From: Novacetimonas pomaceti
GTDB lineage: Bacteria > Pseudomonadota > Alphaproteobacteria > Acetobacterales > Acetobacteraceae
DNA: 64,000 bases
Reading direction: 5' to 3'
Assembly: GCF_003207955.1 (NCBI RefSeq)
Contig: NZ_NOXG01000012.1
Span: 1-64,000, forward strand
Below the pieces are notes generated by a model. The model did no database searches. It was not told the origin of the DNA and worked only from the letters and a program-made list of their open reading frames with translations. Below, in pieces: positions 16,201 through 23,736 of the stretch; the first letter of the stretch is position 1; every line of letters begins with the position of its first letter. Both the position numbers and the translations under genes were made by a program.

Positions 16201-18868
16201 CCAGATATCGCTGGACGATCTGGTGCGTTCGACATCCAGGGCGGCGGCAGGCGGCGGGTCGGTGCGCACATTGCGGGCGGACCTGATTTCCCCCGCCCTG
16301 CGCGACATGCTGGTCTCGACAGCGCGGGTGGTGCTTTCGGCGCGGCACTCCCTTGTGGAACAGCTGGACCAGGCGGAACGGCAGCCCGCCCGTGGTGCGG
16401 TAGTACCCATGGTGCCGGCGTATCCGCCACCCGTGCGTGCCCCGGGGGCGCCGGTCATTCCCGAGCTGGAATTCTTCAACGGATTTGGCGGCTTTGCGCG
16501 CAACGGACGTGAATATGTCGTGGTTCTGGCGCCCGGACGGACGCCGCCCGCGCCATGGATCAACGTGATTGCCAACGATGTCTTCGGCTTTCAGGTATCG
16601 GCCGAAGGCCGTGGCTATACCTGGTCGCAGAACAGCCGGGAACACCAGATCACGCCATGGTCGAACGATCCGGTCAGCGATTATTGCGGGGAGCACATCT
16701 ATTTCCACGATCACGATACGCATGAACTGTGGTGTCCGACCGCCGCGATCCGCCGGGACGCGGGGGGCACCTATGTCGCGCGGCATGGCTGGGGTTATAC
16801 CCGTCATGACCGGGTGGCGCACGGGATCGCCAGTTCGCTGCTGCAGTACGTGCCCGTGGCCGATCCCGTCAAGATTTCACGCATACAGCTGCATAACCTT
16901 TCCACGCGCGCGCGGACCCTGTCCATTACCGCCTATGTGGAATGGGTGATGGGACGCGCGCGGGGAAATACGGCCCCGTTCATCACGACCCGGATCGATC
17001 AGCAGACCGGGGCGCTGTTCGCGCGCAACCAGTGGGACGTGACATATGCCCCCCGCGTCGCCTTTGTGGATATCGGTGGATACAGCACGGCGTCATCGGG
17101 CGATCGTGCGTCCTTTATCGGGCGCAATGGCACGCTGGACTCCCCGGCGGCATTTCGCGATCCCGCGGGGATCAATGGCGCGACCGGCGCGGGAATGGAC
17201 CCGTGCGGGGTCGTCCAGACAGTCGTGACGTTACCGCCGGACGGACGGGTGGAAATTGTCGTCCTGCTGGGCGAGGCGGAGGATGAGGACGCGGCCCGTC
17301 GCCTTGTCACGCATTATCGCGCCACCAGCCTGGACGGCGTCCTGCAAGAGGTCACGAAGCAGTGGGAGGGGCTGGCCAGTTCGGTCCAGGTCCGGACCCC
17401 GGACCGCGCCATGGACATCATGCTCAATGGCTGGCTGCTGTACCAGACACTCAGCAGCCGGGTGCGCGCGCGGGCGGGATTTTACCAGGCCAGCGGCGCG
17501 TTCGGCTTCCGGGATCAGCTGCAGGACGGCATGGCGCTTGTTCCTGCATGCCCCGCGCGTGTAAGGGCGCATCTGCTGCGCGCGGCATCGCGCCAGTTCG
17601 TCGAAGGCGATGTCCAGCACTGGTGGCTGCCGCAGACGGGGGCCGGGGTGCGGACCCATATTTCCGATGACTGCGCATGGCTTGCCTATACCGTGGCCCA
17701 TTATGTGCGGGTCAGTGGCGATGTGGCGGTGCTTGATGAACCGATTGCCTTCCTGCAGGCCCCCCTTCTGCCGCAGGACGAGCATGACCGTTTCAGCGTG
17801 CCTGAGGTCTCGGCGCAGGTGGGGTCCCTGTTCGAACATTGCGCCCGCGCGCTGGACCATGGGCTGCGCGTCGGGGAACACGGGCTTCCGCTGATGGGGA
17901 CGGGCGACTGGAACGATGGCATGAACCGCGTGGGGGAAAAGGGACGCGGCGAAAGCGTCTGGCTGGGGTGGTTCCTGCATGCCGCACTGATGGCGTTCAT
18001 TCCTTATGCACGCGCGCGTCACGAAAATGCGCGTGCCGACGCGTGGCAGGCGCATGCGGACGCGCTGGCCCAGGCGCTGGAACAGACGTGGGACGGGGAC
18101 TGGTACCTGCGTGCCTATTTTGATGATGGCACGCCGCTGGGTTCGCACGCGAACGCGGAATGCCAGATCGACGCCATCTCACAGTCGTGGGCCGTCCTGT
18201 CCAACGTGGCGGCACCGCAACGCGCCACGCACGCCATGCAGTCCGTGCTGCAGCGCCTGACGGGAAAACCGCCGGGCCTTGTCCTTGTCCTTGCGCCCCC
18301 CTTTGACGTTGCCGGCCCTGATCCGGGCTATATCCGGGGATATCCGCCGGGCATCCGCGAGAATGGCGGCCAGTACACCCATGCCGCCCTGTGGAGCGTC
18401 ATGGCGGTGGCCCGGCTGGGCGATGGGAACCGCGCGCATGCCCTGTTCCATGACCTCCTGCCGATCACGCATGCCCTGTCGCTGCACGAAGCGGAAATCT
18501 ATCGGCTGGAACCCTATGTCGTGGCGGCGGACATCTATTCCCGCCCCCCGCATGAGCGTCGGGGGGGATGGTCGTGGTACACGGGATCGGCGGGATGGAT
18601 GCAGCGCGTGGGGTGCGAGACCCTGCTGGGAATATGCATCGAGGGCGAGGCGCTGGTGATCGATCCGTGCATCCCGACATCGTGGGAAGGGTACGACGTC
18701 ACGATCATCTGGCGCACGGCGCGCTATGTGATCAGGGTCCATAATCCGGACCATGTCAGCCGGGGGGTCCGCGAACTGAACGTGGATGGAAAGATCCTGG
18801 GCGGTACCGATCGCGTGATGATGTCGGATGATGGCATGACGCATGCCGTATCCGTCATGCTTGGATAA
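10277..18868 (+). CDS. ndvB: Cyclic beta-1,2-glucan synthase (GT84-GH94, NdvB/ChvB-like)
   Basis: This inner-membrane enzyme builds cyclic beta-1,2-glucans from UDP-glucose. The 2863-residue length equals that of rhizobial NdvB/ChvB. Order: an N-terminal cytoplasmic region; membrane segments near residues 430-490; the glycosyltransferase core with VVTLDADTRLP (about 650) and QRLHRWTRGDWQLLPW (about 800); further membrane segments (about 850-935 and 970-1020); a glucoamylase-like domain (about 1140-1530, with YTYQYSNFGVPGLGLKRG); a GH94 N-domain region (about 1590-1930); and a second GH94 module to the end with GTGDWNDGMNRVGEKG (about 2540), where the Asp is the expected phosphorylase acid. 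The GH94 part controls chain length in known enzymes. The open frame starts at 10199, but the ATG at 10277 has GGAG at ideal spacing. No NdvA-type ABC exporter is adjacent. Confidence 0.93.
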   Translation: MDVNPTLTPQPSSASGAWRGGADLLRRLLRRDHHDGTHGWQDDAFPLKSEIFGVERLEDHARSLAAAQKVAPLRSHLWPRQPLSRRLADNSAFLREADMEIARAITQGHPLTPAAQWLADNYALVDMQIRETALDIPAGYYARLPKLSNGPFVGLPRIFGVAWSFVAHTDSHLQPESLRRYLLAYQEVEVLTIGELWAVPITVRIVLIENLRRVVAAIMKNNASRHEADRLAERLAEARRNGRPPISDLLASVNPGILTPAFTARLAHRLRGLDPERDAALVWLEQRLADRDSTIDAAVREDLQEQGAFNATIRNIITSLRLIAGYDWTKAFEQICLIDQVFAGYDSFTQADFASRDLYRKAIEELSQGCARTEMEIARAAVALARQAPEAAADDPRRGDPGYYLLMAGRADLERLLGFRPAAPMRMVRMFCGWGITGYSVAVTILTVAFLALPLWRSLPRVADMPPGVLLVAFLAFIPTTDAAVACINRLALQAIRVTSLPGLELRAGIPVGLRTMVVMPVLLTTRATVAELVARLEVHYLATRDDSVHFALLSDWMDHDSAHAPDDDILLSIAAEGIVRLNQKYGPTAGGQRFVLLHRRRVWCGSERAWMGWERKRGKLHELNRLLRGSTDTTFLADPARVLPNDIRYVVTLDADTRLPLETVRRLVGKMAHPLNRPRFDHMTGRVDEGYAIMQPRVTPALPVGHKNTLFQRAFSSASGIDAYSAAVSDLYQDMFGEGSYAGKGIYDIDAFEAALAHRVPDSTMLSHDLFEGIFARAGLVSDIEVVEEAPTDYLVAAQRLHRWTRGDWQLLPWIFSGLHRPSDPRLRLSGISRWKMADNLRRTLCAPLIMVAFVACWLLSLHDAYIWTFFLLSMMALPVFLPVLADFVPRREWITLRSYGSVLLADATDAAVVTCLNITFVAHQAYLMGDAIVRTLIRVFITRRYLLQWVPAAQAVSASRAGVAGYYRRMLSAPLLSIGIIDVVAHLAPWSLFIAGPLTLLWGTSPAVAMWASRLPVIYARSRPSRTDIRSLRMVARRTWRFFETFVTPADNMLPPDNFQEDPDPVLARRTSPTNIGLYLLCGVSARDFGWAGMNDTLDRLEATFVTLGKMRRYRGHFHNWYDTSDLAPLEPVYVSTVDSGNMAGHLVTLASACRLWRERNVDPSAWREGVSDALNIAITDLTFRNGVRLSLSPPEKKLLRALSGFKNVVLSAPPRALAADLSLLRERARAIVEQAAGIRRALPDGGAKSQADPLFWAQAALRCIESHLRDLTPAAGPSVGERLEVLEHRALRMAQEMEFGFLCNESRKLLSIGFVVAEDAQDANCYDLLASEARLAVFFAIAKGDIPANDWFRLGRAITPVGNGAALVSWSGSMFEYLMPSLVMRAPIGSLLEQTNKLIVRCQISYGQARGIPWGISESAYNVRDLEYTYQYSNFGVPGLGLKRGLGQDMVVAPYATMLASMIDPQKAVANLSVLDRTGAQGCYGFYESLDYTPDRIPDHHRVAIVRAYMAHHQGMSILAAADTVMNGIMRSRFHDDPAIAAAELLLQERAPRTGAVARALPSEEATPTPAGPKTASAGRYYSTPDTPEPMTHLLSNGRYTVMLSAAGSGYSRWQGQAVTRWREDPTLDNFGSYVYLRNTHTGQVWSAGHQPCGARADDYAVVFHEDRAEFARRDGALTTTMEVMVSAENDAELRQVSLFNGGSDTVEVEITSYAELALLPQDADMAHPAFTKLFVQTEYLPESGALLATRRRRTPDEPEIWVAHLAVCATPVQVETDRARFIGRGRDVRAPAAITARQALSGQTGTVLDPVFSIRGTVVARPGAMARVTFWMLVAPTRQALLDLIDTHRDQAAFERVRTLAWTQAQVQLRHLDIAPTDADLFQRLAGHILFAGPSLRAPGASIIRGGGSQPVLWELGISGDLPILLLRIKDNANTEIVRSLLLAHEYFRMKQLAVDLVILNEHPSSYLQDLQISLDDLVRSTSRAAAGGGSVRTLRADLISPALRDMLVSTARVVLSARHSLVEQLDQAERQPARGAVVPMVPAYPPPVRAPGAPVIPELEFFNGFGGFARNGREYVVVLAPGRTPPAPWINVIANDVFGFQVSAEGRGYTWSQNSREHQITPWSNDPVSDYCGEHIYFHDHDTHELWCPTAAIRRDAGGTYVARHGWGYTRHDRVAHGIASSLLQYVPVADPVKISRIQLHNLSTRARTLSITAYVEWVMGRARGNTAPFITTRIDQQTGALFARNQWDVTYAPRVAFVDIGGYSTASSGDRASFIGRNGTLDSPAAFRDPAGINGATGAGMDPCGVVQTVVTLPPDGRVEIVVLLGEAEDEDAARRLVTHYRATSLDGVLQEVTKQWEGLASSVQVRTPDRAMDIMLNGWLLYQTLSSRVRARAGFYQASGAFGFRDQLQDGMALVPACPARVRAHLLRAASRQFVEGDVQHWWLPQTGAGVRTHISDDCAWLAYTVAHYVRVSGDVAVLDEPIAFLQAPLLPQDEHDRFSVPEVSAQVGSLFEHCARALDHGLRVGEHGLPLMGTGDWNDGMNRVGEKGRGESVWLGWFLHAALMAFIPYARARHENARADAWQAHADALAQALEQTWDGDWYLRAYFDDGTPLGSHANAECQIDAISQSWAVLSNVAAPQRATHAMQSVLQRLTGKPPGLVLVLAPPFDVAGPDPGYIRGYPPGIRENGGQYTHAALWSVMAVARLGDGNRAHALFHDLLPITHALSLHEAEIYRLEPYVVAADIYSRPPHERRGGWSWYTGSAGWMQRVGCETLLGICIEGEALVIDPCIPTSWEGYDVTIIWRTARYVIRVHNPDHVSRGVRELNVDGKILGGTDRVMMSDDGMTHAVSVMLG

Positions 18869-19163
18869 ATGGCGGGCAATACCGACATAATTTGAAAAAT
18901 AATAATCTGTATATGTATATGTCCCGCAATACATTCATGCGGTGTGAATTTGTATTCGCGATTTTATAGTATTAATCACGCATATTAAAATAAAACTCAA
19001 ACAAAAATCATAAATAATCCCTATTTAAATGTCATATATTCACGATGTATTGACGTTGAAAATTCATTCCAATGATCTAAGTCTATAAAAGGAATGCAGA
19101 AAACAAAATGTAAAATAAGATATATTCATATTTTTATGACATAACGAATACATGAGAAGAGCG
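18869..19163. promoter_or_regulatory. AT-rich region upstream of aquaporin-like gene
   Basis: This stretch is strikingly AT-rich against the surrounding genes and contains no supportable ORF. A TTGACG word at 19050-19055 and TATAAA-like words around 19084 could form part of a promoter, but no pair has standard 17-bp spacing. The composition suggests a long 5' leader or a site bound by a nucleoid protein. Confidence 0.3.
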
Positions 19164-20228
19164 ATGTCAGAACATCAGGACGATACGGAAAAGCATGGCG
19201 GGCATCGGCATTTTCATATGCCACATATGCATTTACCTCATTTCCATCTTCCTCATGTGCGATTGCCGCATATCCACTGGCCCCATTTCCATATCCACTT
19301 CCATGACCGTCCCCTGTCGGGGGAACCACATCCCGAACGCCCGTTCCACTGGCGTCTCTACTGGTGTGAGGCCCTTGCGACGGCGGTCCTCATGATCGTG
19401 GGGCTTGTATGCGTCATACTGCTGACCGCGCCTGATACGTTCCTTGGCCGCCTGCTTGCCCCCTACCCCAATATCCAGACGGCGCTGTGCGGCCTGTGTT
19501 TTGGCATGGCCGGCACGGCGGCGGCGATGACGCCGTTTGGCAAGATCAGCGGGGCGCACCTTAATCCCTCCGTCACCCTTGCCTTCATGCTGTCGAAGAA
19601 AATTGTCTGGATCGATGCTCTGGGATATGCCATCGCGCAGGTTATCGGCGCCCTGTTCGGGACTGCCGCCGTATATGGCATGGGCATGGTTTTTGCCTCA
19701 TGGCGCACCCTGTCGTCCGAAGTGCATTATGGCGCGACCATTCCCTATACCAAGATTTCGGTATGGTATGCGCTGGGGTCAGAGGCACTGGTCACCGGAC
19801 TGCTGATCATCACGCTCTACTGGCTTGCGGCCCATCCCCGGTACAAGGCCGTGACGCCATGGATTGGCGGCATTTTCTTTCTGGTCATGAATCCCATTAC
19901 CGCATGGCTGTCTGGCAACAGCGTCAATTTCGCCCGCAGCCTTGCGCCAGCCCTGTTCGCGGGGGAATGGACCAACCTCTGGATCTATCTGATCGGACCG
20001 TTCGCCGGTTCGTCGCTGGCGGTTCTGGCGATCCAGTTCGACCTCTTTGGCAAGATCCACCTTCTGGAGGCGCGACTGGTGAATTTCGGCCATCATGGCA
20101 GGGTGCCGCATCTGGATGATCCGCATTTCAAGCATGCCGCGCCGGAGCATTACGACGCCTATCGCGCGCATCTGGAGGAACTGGCGAAGCTGAAGGCACA
20201 AAAGAACGCCGCCCAGCAGGATACATGA
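19164..20228 (+). CDS. MIP/aquaporin family channel with histidine-rich N-terminal extension
   Basis: The protein has two parts. Residues 1-50 are a hydrophilic head with a pentad-like repeat P-H-x-H-x (MHLPH, FHLPH, VRLPH, IHWPH, FHIHFH), holding well over a dozen His. From about residue 65 it is a six-helix major intrinsic protein. The first half-helix motif is SGAHLNPSVTLAFML (NPS rather than NPA), and the second is GNSVNFARSLAPALF (NFA rather than NPA, with the usual Arg). It should be a channel for water or a small neutral solute; the changed NPA boxes leave selectivity open. The His block is probably metal-binding (inference). Two starts are possible: ATG 19152, or ATG 19164 with AGAAG just upstream, which I prefer. 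Confidence 0.85.
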   Translation: MSEHQDDTEKHGGHRHFHMPHMHLPHFHLPHVRLPHIHWPHFHIHFHDRPLSGEPHPERPFHWRLYWCEALATAVLMIVGLVCVILLTAPDTFLGRLLAPYPNIQTALCGLCFGMAGTAAAMTPFGKISGAHLNPSVTLAFMLSKKIVWIDALGYAIAQVIGALFGTAAVYGMGMVFASWRTLSSEVHYGATIPYTKISVWYALGSEALVTGLLIITLYWLAAHPRYKAVTPWIGGIFFLVMNPITAWLSGNSVNFARSLAPALFAGEWTNLWIYLIGPFAGSSLAVLAIQFDLFGKIHLLEARLVNFGHHGRVPHLDDPHFKHAAPEHYDAYRAHLEELAKLKAQKNAAQQDT

Positions 20229-20271
20229 GACAGGCCGCGACACCACACCGCTGCGGACGCGCGCCCAAAAG

Positions 20272-20312
20272 CGCTGTTTGAAAAGAAGGTCTCGTAATAC
20301 ACTGAAATTGCG
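20272..20312 (+). repeat. End fragment of the dispersed palindromic element (copy D)
   Basis: The sequence CTGTTTGAAAAGA followed by a CACTGAAAT-like word matches the left end of the copy at 57503 (CTGTTTGAAAAGACAG, then CTCACTGAAAT) with a few changes. The internal palindromes are missing. It lies in the convergent gap between the aquaporin and porin genes, the same setting as the full copies. Confidence 0.5.
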
Positions 20313-20326
20313 CGCTCAGGCCCCGG

Positions 20327-21817
20327 TTACAGAATCTGTATCTGTGACTTGAAACCTATGAATTCCACATTCCTGAGGTTTCTCTGCGCATTGGGATGGA
20401 AATAAATCTGGAAGTCCGGGGCCAGCACCACGCCGCGCATGACGTGAACCTGATAGTCCGTTTCGAATATTGTCGCGTGGCCCTGCACCCCTGTCGCGTG
20501 GTTGGGCGCCGTTTTTTCCGGCACCATGTTGAGGTCCAGCATATCGGTGGCCGAGACGCCAGGGGCGATTTTCACATAGGTCATGACGACGCCCAGGGAA
20601 TCATAGGGCCGGCTTCTGAGGAAACCGCGATCAACGAATGCCACGTATGTCTCATAATTACGCAGTGATGTGCGCGGATCATTATAGATCACGCCAGCCA
20701 TCGTGGTCAGGCCGCCTTCGGAATTGGAGTAGGAATGATGGAGGAGTTTCTGGTCAATTTCAAACCATGTGCTCCATGTCTGCTGGTGGTTGCGGGCGGT
20801 TTTTCCTGAAAGGGCATAAGGCTGCCCCGCCGCATCATAGTAATTGTCCGGATTGGGGGCGGAAATCAGCTGGGCGCCGATCTTGTAATGTCCCGGCAGT
20901 TTATGCTGCCGGCCAAACAGGGGTTCCCATCCGAATTCGATCGGGGCAAGCTGTCCGACGATATTTGACGAATTGAAATGAAAGCCTGTCCGGTGCTGGC
21001 TGTTGGCATAGATTCCGCGTTCGGCAAAATAGACGCCCGCCTGTATGTAGATGTAGCGTGACGGACGCCCACGGACACGAAATCCCCACTCTCCCGCAGG
21101 ATAGGATGTAATGTACTGATTATCGATGGCCGCCTTGGGACGCCCGCAGAAACTGTTGTTCTGGAAGTTGCAGAAAAGCGAACTGGCGCTGAACTCGCTC
21201 ATTTCCGTCAAGCGGCCGCCAGCGATACTGACGCGACCGCCCAGCAGGTTTTCTTCTCCATACGCCGTCACCAGATGGACGACGACATTTCCCCCGCCCC
21301 CGTATATTTCTGACGAATGCGCCAGCCAGTCGCCCATCATACGGTTGGCGGTCGTGCCATATCTGCTGGTAAACAGCGTATGGGTGGCAAATCCTTTCAG
21401 CCCGAGGATCTTTTCCCAGTTGATATGCAGGGCTGTATTGACCTGTCCCGCATTGCTTGATCCCTGCTTGTAATTCGGATGACCGGGCGTCGGGGCGGTA
21501 ATGGCATCCGTGTATTCATTGGTATTATCCATTGTCAGCGCAATGCCGCGCGCGCGCAGCCATGACGTCATGCCGAATGGATCCGAAAACACAGCTTCCG
21601 GTCGTGAAAATGCCGGCACGACTGGTGAGTTCGACGGATGGGCCATAAGGGGCGTCGCCACGCGCAGCCTGGCGTCGCTGTTTGAATTGTCCTGAAAAGT
21701 CTGCGCCATCGCCTGACCACACACCATCATGCCTGCGACGGTAATGATCCGGACTGCTGTTCTGGAAACCAGTTTTTGACGATGGAATGCCATAATCACT
21801 GTAAGGAGCGTACGCAT
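20327..21817 (-). CDS. oprB: OprB-family carbohydrate-selective porin
   Basis: A long signal peptide (cleavage after CGQAMAQ, about residue 39) is followed by an OprB barrel. The block SDPFGMTSWLRARGIALTMD is the family's N-terminal signature, and GRVSIAGGRLTEMSEFSAS, then FCNFQNNSFCGRPKAA are typical strands of the acetic-acid-bacterial branch. The C-terminus (NVEFIGFKSQIQIL) has alternating hydrophobics expected of the last barrel strand. Family members let glucose and other sugars or polyols cross the outer membrane. It is the last gene downstream of a minus-strand catabolic cluster, after a 178-bp gap, so it may have its own promoter. Substrate unknown. Confidence 0.88.
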   Translation of the reverse strand: MRTLLTVIMAFHRQKLVSRTAVRIITVAGMMVCGQAMAQTFQDNSNSDARLRVATPLMAHPSNSPVVPAFSRPEAVFSDPFGMTSWLRARGIALTMDNTNEYTDAITAPTPGHPNYKQGSSNAGQVNTALHINWEKILGLKGFATHTLFTSRYGTTANRMMGDWLAHSSEIYGGGGNVVVHLVTAYGEENLLGGRVSIAGGRLTEMSEFSASSLFCNFQNNSFCGRPKAAIDNQYITSYPAGEWGFRVRGRPSRYIYIQAGVYFAERGIYANSQHRTGFHFNSSNIVGQLAPIEFGWEPLFGRQHKLPGHYKIGAQLISAPNPDNYYDAAGQPYALSGKTARNHQQTWSTWFEIDQKLLHHSYSNSEGGLTTMAGVIYNDPRTSLRNYETYVAFVDRGFLRSRPYDSLGVVMTYVKIAPGVSATDMLDLNMVPEKTAPNHATGVQGHATIFETDYQVHVMRGVVLAPDFQIYFHPNAQRNLRNVEFIGFKSQIQIL

Positions 21818-21995
21818 CCATTCTGATCCGATTGAATCTATTTTTTATTATTGTAAATAAATCTTCCCATGCGGAAGAATTACTTGGGAATTTATGGCGA
21901 TATGGGGGAAAGGCAGCCCATGTCGGTCTGGCTGCCTGTGGCGATCCATGGCGGATACGCCCGCGCGGGGCGTATCCTGCACGCAGTCTGTCCGT

Positions 21996-22925
21996 TCAGA
22001 TCACGGCGGTCGGCAAGGACTGGTTCGCAAAGTGGGCAGCAAGGTTCCTGACAACCAGTTCGCCCATCGCCAGACGTGTTTCCACGGTTGCGCTGGCACG
22101 ATGGGGCTGCAATACCGTGCGGGGGGAATGGCGCAGCGCCGCAGGCACCTCGGGTTCATGTTCGAACACATCAAGTGCCGCGCCACCCAGCTTCCCTGCC
22201 TCAAGCACCTGCGCCAGGGCCTGTTCATCCACGACCGAACCACGGGCAACATTGACCAGAAAACCCTCTGGCCCCACTGCTTCCATGACCTCGCGACTGA
22301 CCAGATGCCGTGATCCCGCGCCGCCAGATGCCGCGACCACCAGAACCTCGCTATCGCGCGCCAGGGTTTTCAGGTCCGGAACAAACGTATGATCCTTCAG
22401 GCCGAAATCCCGCAGATCGGTGTAGGAGACAGGCATTGCAAAAGCCTGGGCACGGTGGGCGATCGCCCGGCCGACCTGCCCCATGCCGATAATTCCCAGC
22501 CTCTTGCCCGTCACCTTGCGCCCCAGCGGCGGGGCGGATTTACGGCCCCATTCCCCGTCACGCACATACCGATCCCCTGCGGGCAGGCCCCGCAACAGCG
22601 ACAGGATCAGCCCGATTGCCATGTCCGCGACGTCATCGGTCAGGACGCCCGGCGTGGTGGTGACGCGGATATTTCGTTCTTTGGCCTGCGTCAGGTTGAC
22701 GGCATCCGTGCCAATTCCATTGATGGCAATGATTTCAAGGGCGGGCAGGCTGTCCATGACGTCCTGCGGCACGCCGGTGGCACCGCCCGTTGCAATGCCG
22801 CGTATATTGCCCGCGATGTCCTTCAGTTGCGCAATCGAAGTAAAGCGATGCACGGTATAGGCCGCGTCAAGCTGTCTTTCGATGTCAGGCATCATCGGTT
22901 CAATAAGCAGAATTTCGGGTTTCAT
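21996..22925 (-). CDS. D-2-hydroxyacid dehydrogenase (glyoxylate/hydroxypyruvate reductase-like)
   Basis: This 309-residue NAD(P)-dependent oxidoreductase reduces 2-keto acids to D-2-hydroxy acids or the reverse. The Rossmann motif is LGIIGMGQVGRAIAHRAQAF (about residues 143-162). Catalytic residues of the family are visible: Arg in FLVNVARGSVVDE, Glu in DVFEHEPEVP and His in LQPHRASATVET. The substrate loop NGIGTDAVNL matches the hydroxypyruvate/glyoxylate reductase side of the family. It follows the hydratase-like gene by 17 bp in an operon, suggesting it reduces a keto acid product of that pathway. The true substrate is unknown. Confidence 0.88.
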   Translation of the reverse strand: MKPEILLIEPMMPDIERQLDAAYTVHRFTSIAQLKDIAGNIRGIATGGATGVPQDVMDSLPALEIIAINGIGTDAVNLTQAKERNIRVTTTPGVLTDDVADMAIGLILSLLRGLPAGDRYVRDGEWGRKSAPPLGRKVTGKRLGIIGMGQVGRAIAHRAQAFAMPVSYTDLRDFGLKDHTFVPDLKTLARDSEVLVVAASGGAGSRHLVSREVMEAVGPEGFLVNVARGSVVDEQALAQVLEAGKLGGAALDVFEHEPEVPAALRHSPRTVLQPHRASATVETRLAMGELVVRNLAAHFANQSLPTAVI

Positions 22926-22942
22926 GATTTCAGGTTTCCAGT

Positions 22943-23719
22943 TCAGGAAAGATGGGCATGCACGCTGCCGATTCCGGGAAAGTCGGCCTCAATTTCGGTA
23001 TCATGCCCGACAAAGATGGTTCCGGTCGTCGAACCGGTCGTGACAACGCTGCCGGCGGAGATGCCGATTTTCCGCCGCGAGGCATGGTTGGCCAGCCACA
23101 CCAGCAGCCGCAGGGGATCGCCTGCGGAATTGCCACCGATATGCTCGACCACGTTCCGTTTATTGATGGACAGGATCACCCGTTGCGTCACCGGCGTGAA
23201 TTTACGCCATTGCGTCACGCCGTGTCCCACGATCAGGGCGCCGTGGCTCTGCTGGTCCGCCGTGTGGAGAAGCTTGTGCTGTGAACCGGGTTTTTCAAAA
23301 CGGGTATCCAGAATCTCGATGGCCGGATGGATCGTTCCAATGGCGTCAAGCACCTCGTCACGGGTCCATTCCCCGGCGCGCGGCGGCAGGGCGCGCTCAA
23401 ACCGATAGACGATTTCGGCCTCCACGCCCCGGTGGCGGCAAAGATCGGCCGGGATGACGGCGTCGTCGCCAAACAGGGTCGCGGCATGGATGGGCGCGCA
23501 GAATGGCTCTGACTCAGGTGTTTCCGATCCGACTTTCCATCCCGCGACCGGCCCGAGATGACGCCCGACCTCATCCTGTATGGCATAGGCTTCCTCGATG
23601 GAGCGCGGGATCAGGCTGTCAGGCACCCGCGCGGGTGGCGTAGCTGTTCCGTTCCGCACGGATTGCAGCAGGTGCGCGACATCGGACGACGTAACGGTTT
23701 GCATGTATATATTTTCCAT
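22943..23719 (-). CDS. 2-keto-4-pentenoate hydratase-type enzyme (FAH superfamily)
   Basis: The protein (258 residues) belongs to the MhpD/TesE branch of the fumarylacetoacetate hydrolase superfamily: SIEEAYAIQDEVGRHLGPVA, then GWKVGSETPES, the metal-binding GVEAEIVYRFERALPPRAGE block with Glu residues, and later HPAIEILDTRFEKPG. Such enzymes hydrate 2-hydroxypenta-2,4-dienoate or decarboxylate related diacids in aromatic or sugar-acid breakdown. No ring-cleavage genes are nearby, so an unusual sugar acid or keto acid substrate is more likely; this is inference. Start may be the Met at 23704, which has GGAAAA upstream, rather than 23719. It sits 17 bp from each neighbour in the operon. Confidence 0.85.
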   Translation of the reverse strand: MENIYMQTVTSSDVAHLLQSVRNGTATPPARVPDSLIPRSIEEAYAIQDEVGRHLGPVAGWKVGSETPESEPFCAPIHAATLFGDDAVIPADLCRHRGVEAEIVYRFERALPPRAGEWTRDEVLDAIGTIHPAIEILDTRFEKPGSQHKLLHTADQQSHGALIVGHGVTQWRKFTPVTQRVILSINKRNVVEHIGGNSAGDPLRLLVWLANHASRRKIGISAGSVVTTGSTTGTIFVGHDTEIEADFPGIGSVHAHLS

Positions 23720-23736
23720 TATGAAATAAAAATGAA

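Noticed and set aside
19200..19310. The CAT/CCA-rich repeat in the aquaporin gene as a possible CRISPR or tandem DNA repeat
   Set aside because: Units are about 15 bp, vary in third positions and keep the amino acid pattern, so it is a protein-level repeat.
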